Shown here: positions 30,882 to 39,980 of the stretch, piece by piece
How the letters are laid out: the number at the start of each line of letters is the position of its first letter
Numbering within the stretch: position 1 is the first letter of the stretch
Origin: Bacteroidales bacterium
GTDB lineage: Bacteria > Bacteroidota > Bacteroidia > Bacteroidales > UBA932
Direction of reading: 5' to 3'
Length of the DNA stretch: 64,000 nucleotides
Assembly (NCBI GenBank): GCA_017428245.1
Contig: JAFRRF010000041.1
Location: forward strand, 19,180-83,179
Translations under genes and position numbers: made by a program
Notes under the pieces: model-generated
The model's input: the letters and a program-made list of their open reading frames with translations, nothing else
Database searches by the model: none
What the model was told of the DNA's origin: nothing

Positions 30882-32696
30882 ATGAAAAAGATATTATTCC
30901 AATTAGCCATTGTGTTTCTGGCGTTGTCCGTCGTTTCCTGCAATATGGAGTTCCTGACGGAACATCCCGTGGACGAGATGTACGCCGACAATCTGCTGGT
31001 CAACTATTCCGGTTTCTACAGCATGATTTCCGCCCAGCGCGGATTGATGCGCAATGAACATTGCAAATACAGCAATACGTCCATCACGCCGAATTCCGTC
31101 TTCAACGGGGGATCCGACCTCTATTTCGGCAATCAGCGCATCAGCACGGCGCGTTGGTTCAACTGGCCCAATATGATTGTCCAGGACACGGACGGCGAGG
31201 TGTTCAGCGAGACCTTCAGCAATATGTACACCATCATCAATGTCAGCAATATGATCATAAACAGGGCTGAGAACGATGAAGACGTGGACTGGGAGGCCGG
31301 TACGGCCGAAGCTCGTGAAGCCCGCCGCCTGTCGATCATCGCGCAGGCCCGGTTTTTCCGCGCCTGGGCGTACCGTCATCTGACGTATGCCTATGGCGAT
31401 GTGCCGCTCAGTCTTGAGGAAATCACCGGTTCGAACTATCGCACCAACTGGGACCGCGATCCCGTGGAAAAGGTGCGTGAGGCGATGATTGACGATTTCA
31501 AATTCTGTGTCGAGCATCTGGACTGGCGGACCGACGGCAACAATACCAAGCCGAACAGGGCCATCGCCAGCCACTATCTTGCGGAAACCTATATGGCAAT
31601 GGGCCGCTATGCCGACGCGGTCGCCGTTCTCAAGGAACTCTGCGAGAACTCTCCCTACCATCTGATGACCTCCCGTTTCGGCTCGAATGCGGACAATCCG
31701 GGCAACTGCTTCATCGATATTTTCCGCAGTCCGCTCTATACCGAAGGGAATTACGAAGTGCTCTATTCTTTCCTCAACGGGGAAGTCGAGACATATCCCT
31801 ACGGTTCTACATCGCAAAGCCGTATACGGAATATGTTCAAGAATTATTATTCGCTGCTTTCCGGTGTTTCCGGCCTGACGCATCCCGACTATGAAGGCAA
31901 GACGACCGAACTGTTCTGGTCGCTCAACGGCGGCAAGGGCAATGCGCGTCTGGCCGTTCCCATCGGAGCGTGGCGTCTGTATGAATGGGACGGTCAGCAG
32001 GACAAAGACATCCGTTATGACCAGTATTCCGTGTACAAGACCGTCTATTTCCTCGACAGGAACAACAAGGTCTACGAGGTCCTCGACAAAAACGGGAATC
32101 CCTTGATCAACCTGGAGCCGACCAAGGCGATGTTCGCCACGTCGGAAGGTACGATCAAGAATTATTCGCTGCCGTCTGTCAAGAAGTGGGATTTCGTCCA
32201 TTCCAATTTCGAACTTGCTGCAGATGACCCGGACTACCTGAACATCGCCTATCTCCGCCTGGCCGATTCCTATCTCCTGTATGCGGAAGCCTTGATGAAG
32301 AATGGCGACAAAGGTGCTGCGGTGCAGTGGATCAACCGGATCCGTGCGCGTGCGGGTGTCTCGCTCATAACGGCCGACCAGGTGGATATGGATTTCATTC
32401 TCGATGAACGGGCCCGCGAACTTCTCTGCGAAGGGCAGCGGCGTCATACGCTGATCCGTGTCAGTCAGGAGAACGGAGGTGATGAGCGCGACGTGGACAA
32501 TTATTTCAAGAAGCGTGTGCGGCGGCTCAACGAAGTGTGCGGCCAGGTCGACGGTGTCAACGAATGGGGATACAACACGGTTTCCCACGGAATGGAGGTG
32601 TACGAGACGCCCGTCCTGTTTGCCATCCCGAAAGTGTTCATCGATTCCAATACAGACATACAGATTAAACAGAATCCGGGCTATCCGAGCTATTGA
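30882..32696 (+). CDS. susD: SusD/RagB-family lipoprotein
   Basis: The 604-residue protein has a lipoprotein signal (LALSVVSC) and the SusD architecture: helical N-terminal half with ARRLSIIAQARFFRAWAYRHLTYAYGDVPL, and the C-terminal DERARELLCEGQRRHTLIRV segment conserved in RagB/SusD. It ends with IPKVFIDSNTDIQIKQNPGY, the typical SusD C-terminus. It is longer than the first SusD in this window (604 against 501 residues) and the two are not close paralogues. It is the partner of the STN-type SusC, and its stop almost touches the following DcuC gene. Confidence 0.94.
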   Translation: MKKILFQLAIVFLALSVVSCNMEFLTEHPVDEMYADNLLVNYSGFYSMISAQRGLMRNEHCKYSNTSITPNSVFNGGSDLYFGNQRISTARWFNWPNMIVQDTDGEVFSETFSNMYTIINVSNMIINRAENDEDVDWEAGTAEAREARRLSIIAQARFFRAWAYRHLTYAYGDVPLSLEEITGSNYRTNWDRDPVEKVREAMIDDFKFCVEHLDWRTDGNNTKPNRAIASHYLAETYMAMGRYADAVAVLKELCENSPYHLMTSRFGSNADNPGNCFIDIFRSPLYTEGNYEVLYSFLNGEVETYPYGSTSQSRIRNMFKNYYSLLSGVSGLTHPDYEGKTTELFWSLNGGKGNARLAVPIGAWRLYEWDGQQDKDIRYDQYSVYKTVYFLDRNNKVYEVLDKNGNPLINLEPTKAMFATSEGTIKNYSLPSVKKWDFVHSNFELAADDPDYLNIAYLRLADSYLLYAEALMKNGDKGAAVQWINRIRARAGVSLITADQVDMDFILDERARELLCEGQRRHTLIRVSQENGGDERDVDNYFKKRVRRLNEVCGQVDGVNEWGYNTVSHGMEVYETPVLFAIPKVFIDSNTDIQIKQNPGYPSY

Positions 32697-32698
32697 TC

Positions 32699-34078
32699 AT
32701 GACCGTCCTGGAAATCATCCTTTGCTGCGTGTTCATCGGCTTGACTGCCTGGCTGCTGCTCAAGAAAGTCAATCCGCCGACCCTTCTTTTGTCGATGGGC
32801 CTGGTGATGATTGCCGTGGCGGCCGCTCTGGGCATCACGCCGGTCGGCGTGGAAAAGGGCACCGGATCCGCTTTCTTCGACCTCTTCAGGGGCGTTGAGG
32901 AGAAGTTCCAGCAATCGATTGTAAGGCTGGGCTTTATGATTATGACAATCGGCGGATACGTTGCCTTGATGAACCGTATCAAAGCGACGGATGCAATGGT
33001 GTATCTGGCGACGCGGCCGCTGGCTTTCCTGAAGGGGAAACCCTATCTGGCGGCGGTGGCGGTGATTCCGATCGGGATGCTGCTGTATCTTCCGATTCCT
33101 TCCGCATCCGGTCTCGGACTGCTGCTGGCATCCACGCTCTATCCGATCCTGGTCGGACTCGGTGTGAGCCGGCTGACGGCCCTTTCCGTGATTTCAGCGG
33201 CTACGATGTTCGATATGGGTCCGGGTTCGGCCAATGGCTTGCGTGCCTCGGAACTCATCGGGATGGATCTTGTGGAGTATTTCGTGGGGCACCAGCTTTT
33301 CCTCGTCGGACTGACGACCGTTGTCGTGATGGTGGCATACTATTTCACGAGCCGTTATTACGACAAAAAGGATCTTGCGGCGGGAAAACAGGTTTACGAA
33401 GTGCAGGCACAGTCGGCGAAGCGGCCGGACGTTCCGCTCTGGTTCGCCGTTTTCCCCGTCCTGCCCCTCGTGCTCCTGGTGGTCTTTTCCAAGTATCTGG
33501 GACTGTTCGATACGCAGATCAACGCGGCCGTGGCCATGCTGGTATGTGTGGCGGTGGTTTTCGTGTTCCTGCTGTTGTACCAGCGGAACGTTCGGAAGAG
33601 TTGCGATACGCTCAAAAGTTTCTGGGACGGTATGGGCTCCGTTTTTTCATCGGTGGTGACACTGATCGTGGCAGCGGAAGTCTTTGCCGTCGGCCTGAAT
33701 GCCCTCGATTTCATCAGGCTTCTGGTGGACGGAACGACCGGGCTTGGGCTCGGCGCCGCTGCCGTAACGGTTCTGATGGCGGCAACGCTGTTCCTGTCGG
33801 CCGTGCTGATGGGAAGCGGCAATGCAGCTTTCTTCTCGTTCGGCCCGCTCGTTCCCGGCATCGCGGAAATGTTCGGCGCATCCCCGTTGGCGATGATCCT
33901 TCCGATCCAGCTCTGCGCGGGAATGGGCCGGTCCGCTTCGCCGATTGCCGCGGTCAATGTGGCCATCGCAGGAATGACGGGTGTCTCGCCGGTCGAACTG
34001 GCCCGGCGGAACCTGATTCCGATGCTCGCAGGAGCCCTGGCCCTGCTTTCTTTCCATTTTATCTTTAATTGGCAATAA
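32699..34078 (+). CDS. dcuC: C4-dicarboxylate transporter, DcuC family
   Basis: The 459-residue polytopic protein has about twelve hydrophobic segments and DcuC-family sequence: TAWLLLKKVNPPTLLL near the start, IVRLGFMIMTIGGYVALMNRI, IPIGMLLYLPIPSASGLGLLL and GSGNAAFFSFGPLVP near the C-terminus. DcuC proteins exchange or export succinate and take up fumarate, malate or aspartate under anaerobic conditions. The ATG at 32699 lies 2 bases after the susD stop. Located between SusCD and an isoaspartyl dipeptidase gene, it may import aspartate released from peptides or export succinate derived from it. The direction of transport cannot be read from sequence. Confidence 0.9.
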   Translation: MTVLEIILCCVFIGLTAWLLLKKVNPPTLLLSMGLVMIAVAAALGITPVGVEKGTGSAFFDLFRGVEEKFQQSIVRLGFMIMTIGGYVALMNRIKATDAMVYLATRPLAFLKGKPYLAAVAVIPIGMLLYLPIPSASGLGLLLASTLYPILVGLGVSRLTALSVISAATMFDMGPGSANGLRASELIGMDLVEYFVGHQLFLVGLTTVVVMVAYYFTSRYYDKKDLAAGKQVYEVQAQSAKRPDVPLWFAVFPVLPLVLLVVFSKYLGLFDTQINAAVAMLVCVAVVFVFLLLYQRNVRKSCDTLKSFWDGMGSVFSSVVTLIVAAEVFAVGLNALDFIRLLVDGTTGLGLGAAAVTVLMAATLFLSAVLMGSGNAAFFSFGPLVPGIAEMFGASPLAMILPIQLCAGMGRSASPIAAVNVAIAGMTGVSPVELARRNLIPMLAGALALLSFHFIFNWQ

Positions 34079-34088
34079 TCTTATCAAT

Positions 34089-36869
34089 ATGAAAATAGTA
34101 CACAGAGTTTCCATTCTCCTGCTGGGCATTGTCCTGTGCCTGGCCGGCGGATGCAACAATGAGGACGCCTTGCGCGAGAAGATCTCGGTCGACGGCCTTC
34201 GTGTGCTCTCTATCGGGCAAATGAAGGATCTCAGTTCCGGGACTATCCATTTCAAGGTTACGATCCCTTCGGTCGTTATGAGTACGACGGACAACTATGA
34301 CTCCGACGTACTGGTCGTCCAGGACGATACCGATCCCCGTTCCGGCATCCGGATTAAAGGTGCCGGTTCCCACGGCTTCGGCGAAAAGGTCCTTCTCAAT
34401 CTTGACGGAGTCGAGATTTCGGTCAGCGACAATATGCATACGATTGTCCTGCCCGATGCATCTTTCCTCGCCCAGAACGGCGGGACGGAGGCCTTTGCGT
34501 CTGCAACGGCGACTACGGCCCAGTTCCGCAGCGGAAATCTTCAGTCGATGTATGTGGCCCTCGGCGGGTTCCAGTGTATCGACGAGGAACTGGGAAAGAA
34601 AATGACGGGTGTCGTCAAATTCCAGAACATCGGAAAGGATACGATTTCTGTCTTTGTCAATCCGTCTTCTTCGCTGGCTTCCTCTGACGTCCCCGAAGGC
34701 AGCGGTACGCTGAAAGGCGTAGTCAAATTCCAGGACGGCGAGTGGATGCTGCTTCCGCAGCAGGCCGGCGATTTCAACCTGACGGAGCCCCGGTTCCGGG
34801 TCAAATCACCCAGCAATGCTGCGGTCGTCTGGTCGGAGGGCTCCGACATCGAACGTTTTGTCTCCGAGGCTTCCACCAATGAGATGAGCGGTGCGGTCAG
34901 CCTGGATGCCGGCGGCACACAATCCGCGAACTGTTATGTCGTCAGCGCGACGGGAACATATAGCTTCTTCGCCAAGAATGCGCTGGGCGTGTATCCCGCC
35001 GGAATTCCGGAAGGGACCGTGATCTATGTCAACATCGCCTCGCTGGGCGGCAATGCGGTCGTCGCGTATGTCGATCCTGCCACGGAGGCGATTCTGTGGA
35101 CCTGGCATATCTGGGCGAGCGAGACGTCGCTTGACGGTATGGCGTTCGTCAAGACGAGTACGGCCGAAGACGGCATCGAACGCGAGATCACGATGCTCGA
35201 CCGCCTGCTCGGCGCGACCAGTACCGCGGCGGGCAATCCGAAGGCAAACGGACTCTATTACCAGTGGGGCCGTAAAGACGCGTTCCCCGGTCCGAATATG
35301 ATCGGCGACTGGGCGGCAGACAAGGAGGCCCAGAGCGAAGAGGTGCTGGGAGGTGAAGCGACGGCCGTCACCACGGTCAATGCGGATATCGCCGTCGACT
35401 GGACGGTAGAGGAAGCCGTTATGCCGACAACGCAGGCTGCGGCAGCGCTTCCCACGACGTTCAATTCCACGCAGACCTGGACAAACACGCCGGGCGGCCA
35501 GGCTGAAACCTGGACGGCGGAGGCCGATCCCTGCCCGTACGGCTGGCACGTGCCTTCGCTCGAAGAGGCCAAGGCCATCCTGGGCGTGGCAGCCAGTACG
35601 CCGTTCGCCGGAATGGATACGGAAACTACGCTCGGTTCCGTCATCGACGGTTTCTGGTGGCCCAACAATGGTGACCGTGCCCGCAAGAACGGCCGTCTCC
35701 TGAGTCTGGGCCGCCGCCACTTCTCGTGGATCAATTCCCTTAACGGGAACAGCGGTTATACGGTAACCGTCACGGCTTCATCCCTCAACCCGGCCGGCTC
35801 TTTCAACCGGGGCAACGCTTCGGGCGTCCGCTGCGTGCGGGACTACAAAGAAGGCAGCCCCAAGGAAAACGGAGCCATCGTCTGGTCGGAGGGTGGATCA
35901 CTGACCGGCATCGTTTCCCGCGCATCCACGATGAAGATTGCGGACGCCACGAATCTGGATTCCGGCGGTACGCAGAGCGCCAACTGTTATGTGGTTGCTG
36001 CGCCGGGCGTCTATTCTTTCGCCGCCAAGGCAGCCGACGGAAGTGTCCCTGAGGGAATTCCGGAAGGCACTACGATGTATGTGGAGGTCGCTGCCGTACC
36101 GGGCAACGCGGTCGTCGCCTATGTCGATGATGCGGGATCGATTCTATGGAGCTGGCATATCTGGGCGGCGGGCACTTCGCTCGCGGGTATGGAAAAGACC
36201 CGTGGCAGCGTGACGATGCTGGACCGCCTGCTCGGTGCGACCGGCACCACGCCCGGCATCCCGGGTGCGAACGGTCTCTATTATCAGTGGGGCCGGAAAG
36301 ATGCATTCCCGGGCCCGAACATGATCGGCGCGTATGCGGAAGACAAGGAAGTCCAGAGTGAAGCCGAGTTGAATGGGGATGCCACGGCGGTCACGACGGT
36401 CAATGCCGACCTTGCGGTCGCGTGGAACGTGTCTGATGCGGCGGTTGCCGCAACGGCACAGGCTGCCTGTGCGATCCCGACGACTTTCCTGAGCACCCAG
36501 ACCTGGAGCGATACGCCGGGCGGCGCCGCCACGACCTGGACGGCCGCAGCCGATCCCTGTCCGTATGGCTGGCACGTTCCGACGGAAGCCGAAGGCGCAG
36601 CCATCGTAGATGGCCTGGAGGCGAATATGGATACCGAAACCACGCTGGGTTCCACGCTCGACGGTGTATGGTGGCCCTCCAACGGCGATCGGGCACGCAA
36701 GAACGGCCGTCTGGTCAGTCTGGGCCGCCGCCATTTCAGTTGGATCAATTCCATCAATGCCACGAAGGAGGCCAATGCGAATTATGTGATGGCGTCCAGT
36801 TCGTCCGTTGCCACCGGTTCGTTCAACCGGGGCAATGCGACGGGTGTGCGCTGCGTCAAAAACCAATAA
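34089..36869 (+). CDS. Lipoprotein with DUF5689-like domain and two duplicated FISUMP-like modules
   Basis: The 926-residue protein has a lipoprotein signal ending CLAGGC. Residues about 30-230 resemble DUF5689 (segments YDSDVLVVQDD, GIRIKGAG, KVLLNLDGVEISV). Two homologous modules of about 350 residues follow, at about 240-590 and 594-926. Both contain WSEGs, SANCYVV, LWtWHIWA, MLDRLLGAT, GLYYQWGRKDAFPGPNMIG, DPCPYGWHVP and SFNRGNAsGVRCV. The second module pattern (YQWGRKDAFP, PYGWHVP, GVRCV) is that of the Fibrobacter-type major paralogous domain family, whose members are secreted or surface proteins of uncertain function. It follows SusCD-DcuC in the same operon, so a surface ligand-binding role is likely. 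No catalytic motif is visible. Confidence 0.78.
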   Translation: MKIVHRVSILLLGIVLCLAGGCNNEDALREKISVDGLRVLSIGQMKDLSSGTIHFKVTIPSVVMSTTDNYDSDVLVVQDDTDPRSGIRIKGAGSHGFGEKVLLNLDGVEISVSDNMHTIVLPDASFLAQNGGTEAFASATATTAQFRSGNLQSMYVALGGFQCIDEELGKKMTGVVKFQNIGKDTISVFVNPSSSLASSDVPEGSGTLKGVVKFQDGEWMLLPQQAGDFNLTEPRFRVKSPSNAAVVWSEGSDIERFVSEASTNEMSGAVSLDAGGTQSANCYVVSATGTYSFFAKNALGVYPAGIPEGTVIYVNIASLGGNAVVAYVDPATEAILWTWHIWASETSLDGMAFVKTSTAEDGIEREITMLDRLLGATSTAAGNPKANGLYYQWGRKDAFPGPNMIGDWAADKEAQSEEVLGGEATAVTTVNADIAVDWTVEEAVMPTTQAAAALPTTFNSTQTWTNTPGGQAETWTAEADPCPYGWHVPSLEEAKAILGVAASTPFAGMDTETTLGSVIDGFWWPNNGDRARKNGRLLSLGRRHFSWINSLNGNSGYTVTVTASSLNPAGSFNRGNASGVRCVRDYKEGSPKENGAIVWSEGGSLTGIVSRASTMKIADATNLDSGGTQSANCYVVAAPGVYSFAAKAADGSVPEGIPEGTTMYVEVAAVPGNAVVAYVDDAGSILWSWHIWAAGTSLAGMEKTRGSVTMLDRLLGATGTTPGIPGANGLYYQWGRKDAFPGPNMIGAYAEDKEVQSEAELNGDATAVTTVNADLAVAWNVSDAAVAATAQAACAIPTTFLSTQTWSDTPGGAATTWTAAADPCPYGWHVPTEAEGAAIVDGLEANMDTETTLGSTLDGVWWPSNGDRARKNGRLVSLGRRHFSWINSINATKEANANYVMASSSSVATGSFNRGNATGVRCVKNQ

Positions 36870-36878
36870 AGGGCTTGT

Positions 36879-38741
36879 ATGAAGCGAAGTGTTTATATGA
36901 ATGCTTTTCTGTTTACCCTTACTTTGCTGTTGGGACCGCTCTCCCTTTCCTCCTGCGGGGAGGAGGGGAGGTCGTTCCAGCGGGTTCCGGTTACGGTGAC
37001 CGGGATGGATAATGTCGCGGAGGCGGGAGCCTTCCTTTTCGAAAGCGGGGCTGCCGTTCCTTCGAACATCAACCTGAAAACGACCTGCTCGAACGGAAAC
37101 GGTGCGGTCACCTTCTACAATCTGGTGAGCGGACATACCTACGACCTGGCTGTGTATTCTCCCTACAGGTCCGGATACGACTTGCAGAAAGACGCGAAGA
37201 TCAGTATCTCGGTTCCCTCTCGCCAGAATAGCGGTACCGGTCCCGTCCTTTTCGGCAAGACGGTATTTACGCCCAAAAACGACAAGGAACAGACTGTCGG
37301 CTGCCCGATGGAAAGGATCTCTGCGGAACTGGTCGTGGAATTGTCCACGTCCAATCCAGCCTATGAAGGGTATTCCGTCAAGAGTATCACGGCTTATGCC
37401 AACGATGGCGCGGTGCTTTCCGGTGACGGGCTGCTCGACCTGAAGGATGGTTCGCTGACGGCAGCCGTTCCGGGGGTGGTCTCTAACTCCGTCTCCTATT
37501 CGACCGACGGCTCCTTTATCCTTTCCTCTGCCGGGCAGACGGTCCGCTTGGCCACGCTCCCGGCAGCAATCAAGGGGAAACCGGTCCGGATGGAGTATGT
37601 CCTGGAGAAGGACGGAAAGACTGTCACGCTTTGCCACAATTATCCCTCTTTCCCGAATTCGCTGTCGGGCGGCCACTCGGTCGTCCTCAACGAACGGATC
37701 CTCGAGATTACCGGAAACTGGTATTACAGCAATTATCCGGGGCTTGAGTGGGAAAAGGCGACACCGGAGAGCAAGGGGTACAGTTCCGCCAAACTCGCCG
37801 ACCTGACGGCTTACATCGAGAAGAATCTCTCGACCACCAGCATGATGGTGGTGGTCGACGGGAAGGTCATTTATGAATATGTCCGCGGCAACCGTACGCT
37901 GGCTGATACGGTCAAGATCGCTTCCTGCCGTAAGAGCCTGCTTTCGATGATGTATGGCAAATATGTGGAGAACGGGACCATCGACCTGGAAGCCACGCTG
38001 GAAGACCTGGGCATCGATGAGGATCCCGCCACGACCGACGGCGTCCTGCTCCCGATCGAGAAGAAAGCAAAGGTCCGTCATCTGATCACGGCGCGTTCGG
38101 GTGTCTATCATATGCCTTCGAACGATGGCGACGACCACGCATACGCTCCGCCGCGCGGCAGTCAGGAGCCTGGCACGTATTATCTCTACAACAACTGGGA
38201 TTTCAATGCGGCAGGCGCCATCCTGGAAATGAAAGTGGGGAAGAACATCTATGAGATATTCCGCGACGATATCGCCATTCCCATCGGCTTGCAAGATTAT
38301 TATCTGTCCGGACAACGCAAATCGGGCAACGCTTCCTATTCGAAATTCCCGGCTTACCATTTCTGGCTTTCGACCCGGGATATGGCCCGGATCGCATACC
38401 TGATGTTGAACAAAGGTATGTGGAACGGCCGTCAGGTCGTCAGCGAAGCGTGGGTGAAAACCACGACGTCCGTTGTGACGCCCCGGGCCGAGATGCACCC
38501 GGATTCCAGGCTTACCAAGGAATTCGATTACGGTTACCTCTGGTGGATTTTCTGCAAGGAATTTACCGGATACGATCCGAATGTCTATGGTGACGGCTAC
38601 ACGGCTACGGGTCTGGGCGGTCAGTATTTCACCGTTCTGCCGCGCCTGAACATGGTCATCGCCCACAAGGATGAGACCGGCAATATGTCCAAGTCTACAT
38701 ATTATAAACTTATCGGCAGGGTTGCCGCCTGCAGGCAGTAA
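36879..38741 (+). CDS. Lipoprotein: beta-sandwich N-terminal domain plus serine hydrolase (beta-lactamase/class C-like)
   Basis: The 620-residue protein has a lipoprotein-like signal ending LSSC (LSLSSCGEEG). Residues about 25-280 are beta-rich and vaguely like fimbrillin/Mfa-type lipoproteins, an uncertain assignment. Residues about 290-620 form a serine-hydrolase domain of the class C beta-lactamase/S12 family: SMMVVVDGKVIYEY, IASCRKSLLSMMYGK with the SxxK nucleophile motif, and YLYNNWDFNAAG with the YxN motif. The family includes D-aminopeptidases, esterases and peptidases. It lies 9 bases after the duplicated-module lipoprotein and 5 bases before the isoaspartyl dipeptidase gene. A peptidase acting outside the inner membrane is the simplest reading. 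Confidence 0.82.
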   Translation: MKRSVYMNAFLFTLTLLLGPLSLSSCGEEGRSFQRVPVTVTGMDNVAEAGAFLFESGAAVPSNINLKTTCSNGNGAVTFYNLVSGHTYDLAVYSPYRSGYDLQKDAKISISVPSRQNSGTGPVLFGKTVFTPKNDKEQTVGCPMERISAELVVELSTSNPAYEGYSVKSITAYANDGAVLSGDGLLDLKDGSLTAAVPGVVSNSVSYSTDGSFILSSAGQTVRLATLPAAIKGKPVRMEYVLEKDGKTVTLCHNYPSFPNSLSGGHSVVLNERILEITGNWYYSNYPGLEWEKATPESKGYSSAKLADLTAYIEKNLSTTSMMVVVDGKVIYEYVRGNRTLADTVKIASCRKSLLSMMYGKYVENGTIDLEATLEDLGIDEDPATTDGVLLPIEKKAKVRHLITARSGVYHMPSNDGDDHAYAPPRGSQEPGTYYLYNNWDFNAAGAILEMKVGKNIYEIFRDDIAIPIGLQDYYLSGQRKSGNASYSKFPAYHFWLSTRDMARIAYLMLNKGMWNGRQVVSEAWVKTTTSVVTPRAEMHPDSRLTKEFDYGYLWWIFCKEFTGYDPNVYGDGYTATGLGGQYFTVLPRLNMVIAHKDETGNMSKSTYYKLIGRVAACRQ

Positions 38742-38746
38742 GGAAG

Positions 38747-39871
38747 ATGCTGACCATAATCCGAAATGCGAATGTGTTCGCGCCTGAACCGCTGGGACTG
38801 CAGGACATCCTGATCGCGGGCGGCCGGATCGAGCAGATTGCCCCCGCTGTAACATTAAGCGGCGTAGCATATGAAGAGTTCGATGCGGCCGGGCAGATCG
38901 TGACGCCGGGATTCATCGACAAGCACGTCCACGTGACGGGCGGGGGCGGCGAGTTCGGCTTCGCTTCGTACGCGGAACCTGTCCGGGCGGAAGAATTGCT
39001 TGGATTCGGAACCACGACCGTTGTCGGACTGTTGGGAACCGACGGGGTGTTGAAGGACCTGCACGGGCTGTATGCCCGTGTCAAGGCGCTGGATGTTCCG
39101 ATGACCGCCTATATGTTGACCGGTTCGTATGCTTATCCCCCGAAGACTCTGACGGGAAGCGTGGACCGGGATATCGTCTTGATCGACAAGGTAATCGGTT
39201 GTAAACTGGCAATGAGCGACGACCGGGGCTCGTTCCCTACGGAGGCCGAGACAGCCCGTCTGCTCACCCAGATCCGGCGGGGCGCGATGGTGACCGGGAA
39301 ATGCGGGATCCTGCACATCCATCTAGGTGTGTTGGATACATATATCGATATCATCGAGTCGATAGTCCGCAGAATGCCTAAGCTTCTGCCGCACATTTCC
39401 CTGACGCATTGTGCGCGTGACCGCGAGTTGTTCATCCGCTGCATGGACTATGCCCGCACGGGCGGGAATCTGGATATCACTACGGGCGGTTCCCGTTTCA
39501 CGGAACCTTATTTGGCTGTGGCCATCGCCCTGGAGAACGAGGTCCCGCTCGACCGTATCACTTTTTCGACCGACGGGCACGGCGGAATCCGGCATATCGA
39601 CCCCATAACGGGCGAAGAGACTTACGGGACCGGTCCGGTCGGCGGCAATCTGGCGGAAATCCGGAATCTGGTCGATAATGGCGTCCTTCCGCTCGGCCAG
39701 GCGCTTCGTCTGGTGACTTCCACGCCCGCCCGGGAGCTGAAACTGATGCGGAAAGGACGCTTGGTTCCGGGGTGTGACGCCGATCTTGTGGTTTTCGATT
39801 CGGCATTGCGTCCGCTGGCAGTCTTTGCGAAGGGAGCCAAAGTCGTAAATAATTTTGTTGATATGGATTAA
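38747..39871 (+). CDS. iadA: Isoaspartyl dipeptidase (beta-aspartyl peptidase)
   Basis: The 374-residue protein belongs to the amidohydrolase superfamily and follows IadA: IDKHVHVTGGGGE holds the HxH metal site (His60, His62) and Glu69 in the position of the substrate-binding glutamate. Further motifs are GCKLAMSDDRGS with the likely carbamylated lysine, ILHIHLG, SLTHCARD and FSTDGHGG with the catalytic Asp. IadA hydrolyses beta-aspartyl dipeptides, releasing aspartate and an amino acid, in the cytosol. No signal peptide is present. It is the final gene of the SusCD-DcuC locus. Together with DcuC it suggests that aspartyl peptides are the nutrient handled by this operon. Confidence 0.93.
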   Translation: MLTIIRNANVFAPEPLGLQDILIAGGRIEQIAPAVTLSGVAYEEFDAAGQIVTPGFIDKHVHVTGGGGEFGFASYAEPVRAEELLGFGTTTVVGLLGTDGVLKDLHGLYARVKALDVPMTAYMLTGSYAYPPKTLTGSVDRDIVLIDKVIGCKLAMSDDRGSFPTEAETARLLTQIRRGAMVTGKCGILHIHLGVLDTYIDIIESIVRRMPKLLPHISLTHCARDRELFIRCMDYARTGGNLDITTGGSRFTEPYLAVAIALENEVPLDRITFSTDGHGGIRHIDPITGEETYGTGPVGGNLAEIRNLVDNGVLPLGQALRLVTSTPARELKLMRKGRLVPGCDADLVVFDSALRPLAVFAKGAKVVNNFVDMD

Positions 39872-39876
39872 TTGTG

Positions 39877-39884
39877 TATCTTTG
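39877..39884 (+). promoter_or_regulatory. TAnnTTTG -7 box for rplU-rpmA
   Basis: TATCTTTG matches the Bacteroidetes -7 consensus and lies 96 bases before the rplU ATG, leaving an unusually long structured leader. Confidence 0.65.
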
Positions 39885-39906
39885 CATCCCTAAAAGAATG
39901 TTTGAA

Positions 39907-39977
39907 AACCGCTAAGCTAGTGATTAAGAGATAGTTAAAGGTCTATCCGCTTACGGTTATAAATTTTTAAAATTTAT
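39907..39977 (+). promoter_or_regulatory. Structured leader upstream of rplU, possible L21 autoregulatory element
   Basis: Within the leader, 39907-39916 pairs with 39950-39958 (nine pairs with one bulged C at 39912). Inside it GATAG (39930-39934) pairs with CTATC (39943-39947). An AT-only palindrome follows at 39959-39966/39970-39977, three bases before the ATG. Ribosomal-protein leaders often bind their own product; whether this one binds L21 is inference. Confidence 0.4.
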
Positions 39978-39980
39978 TTT

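Noticed and set aside
34801..36869. Duplicated modules considered as two fused genes or an assembly duplication
   Set aside because: The two copies differ substantially in sequence and in length of inserts, so this is an old intragenic duplication, not an assembly error.
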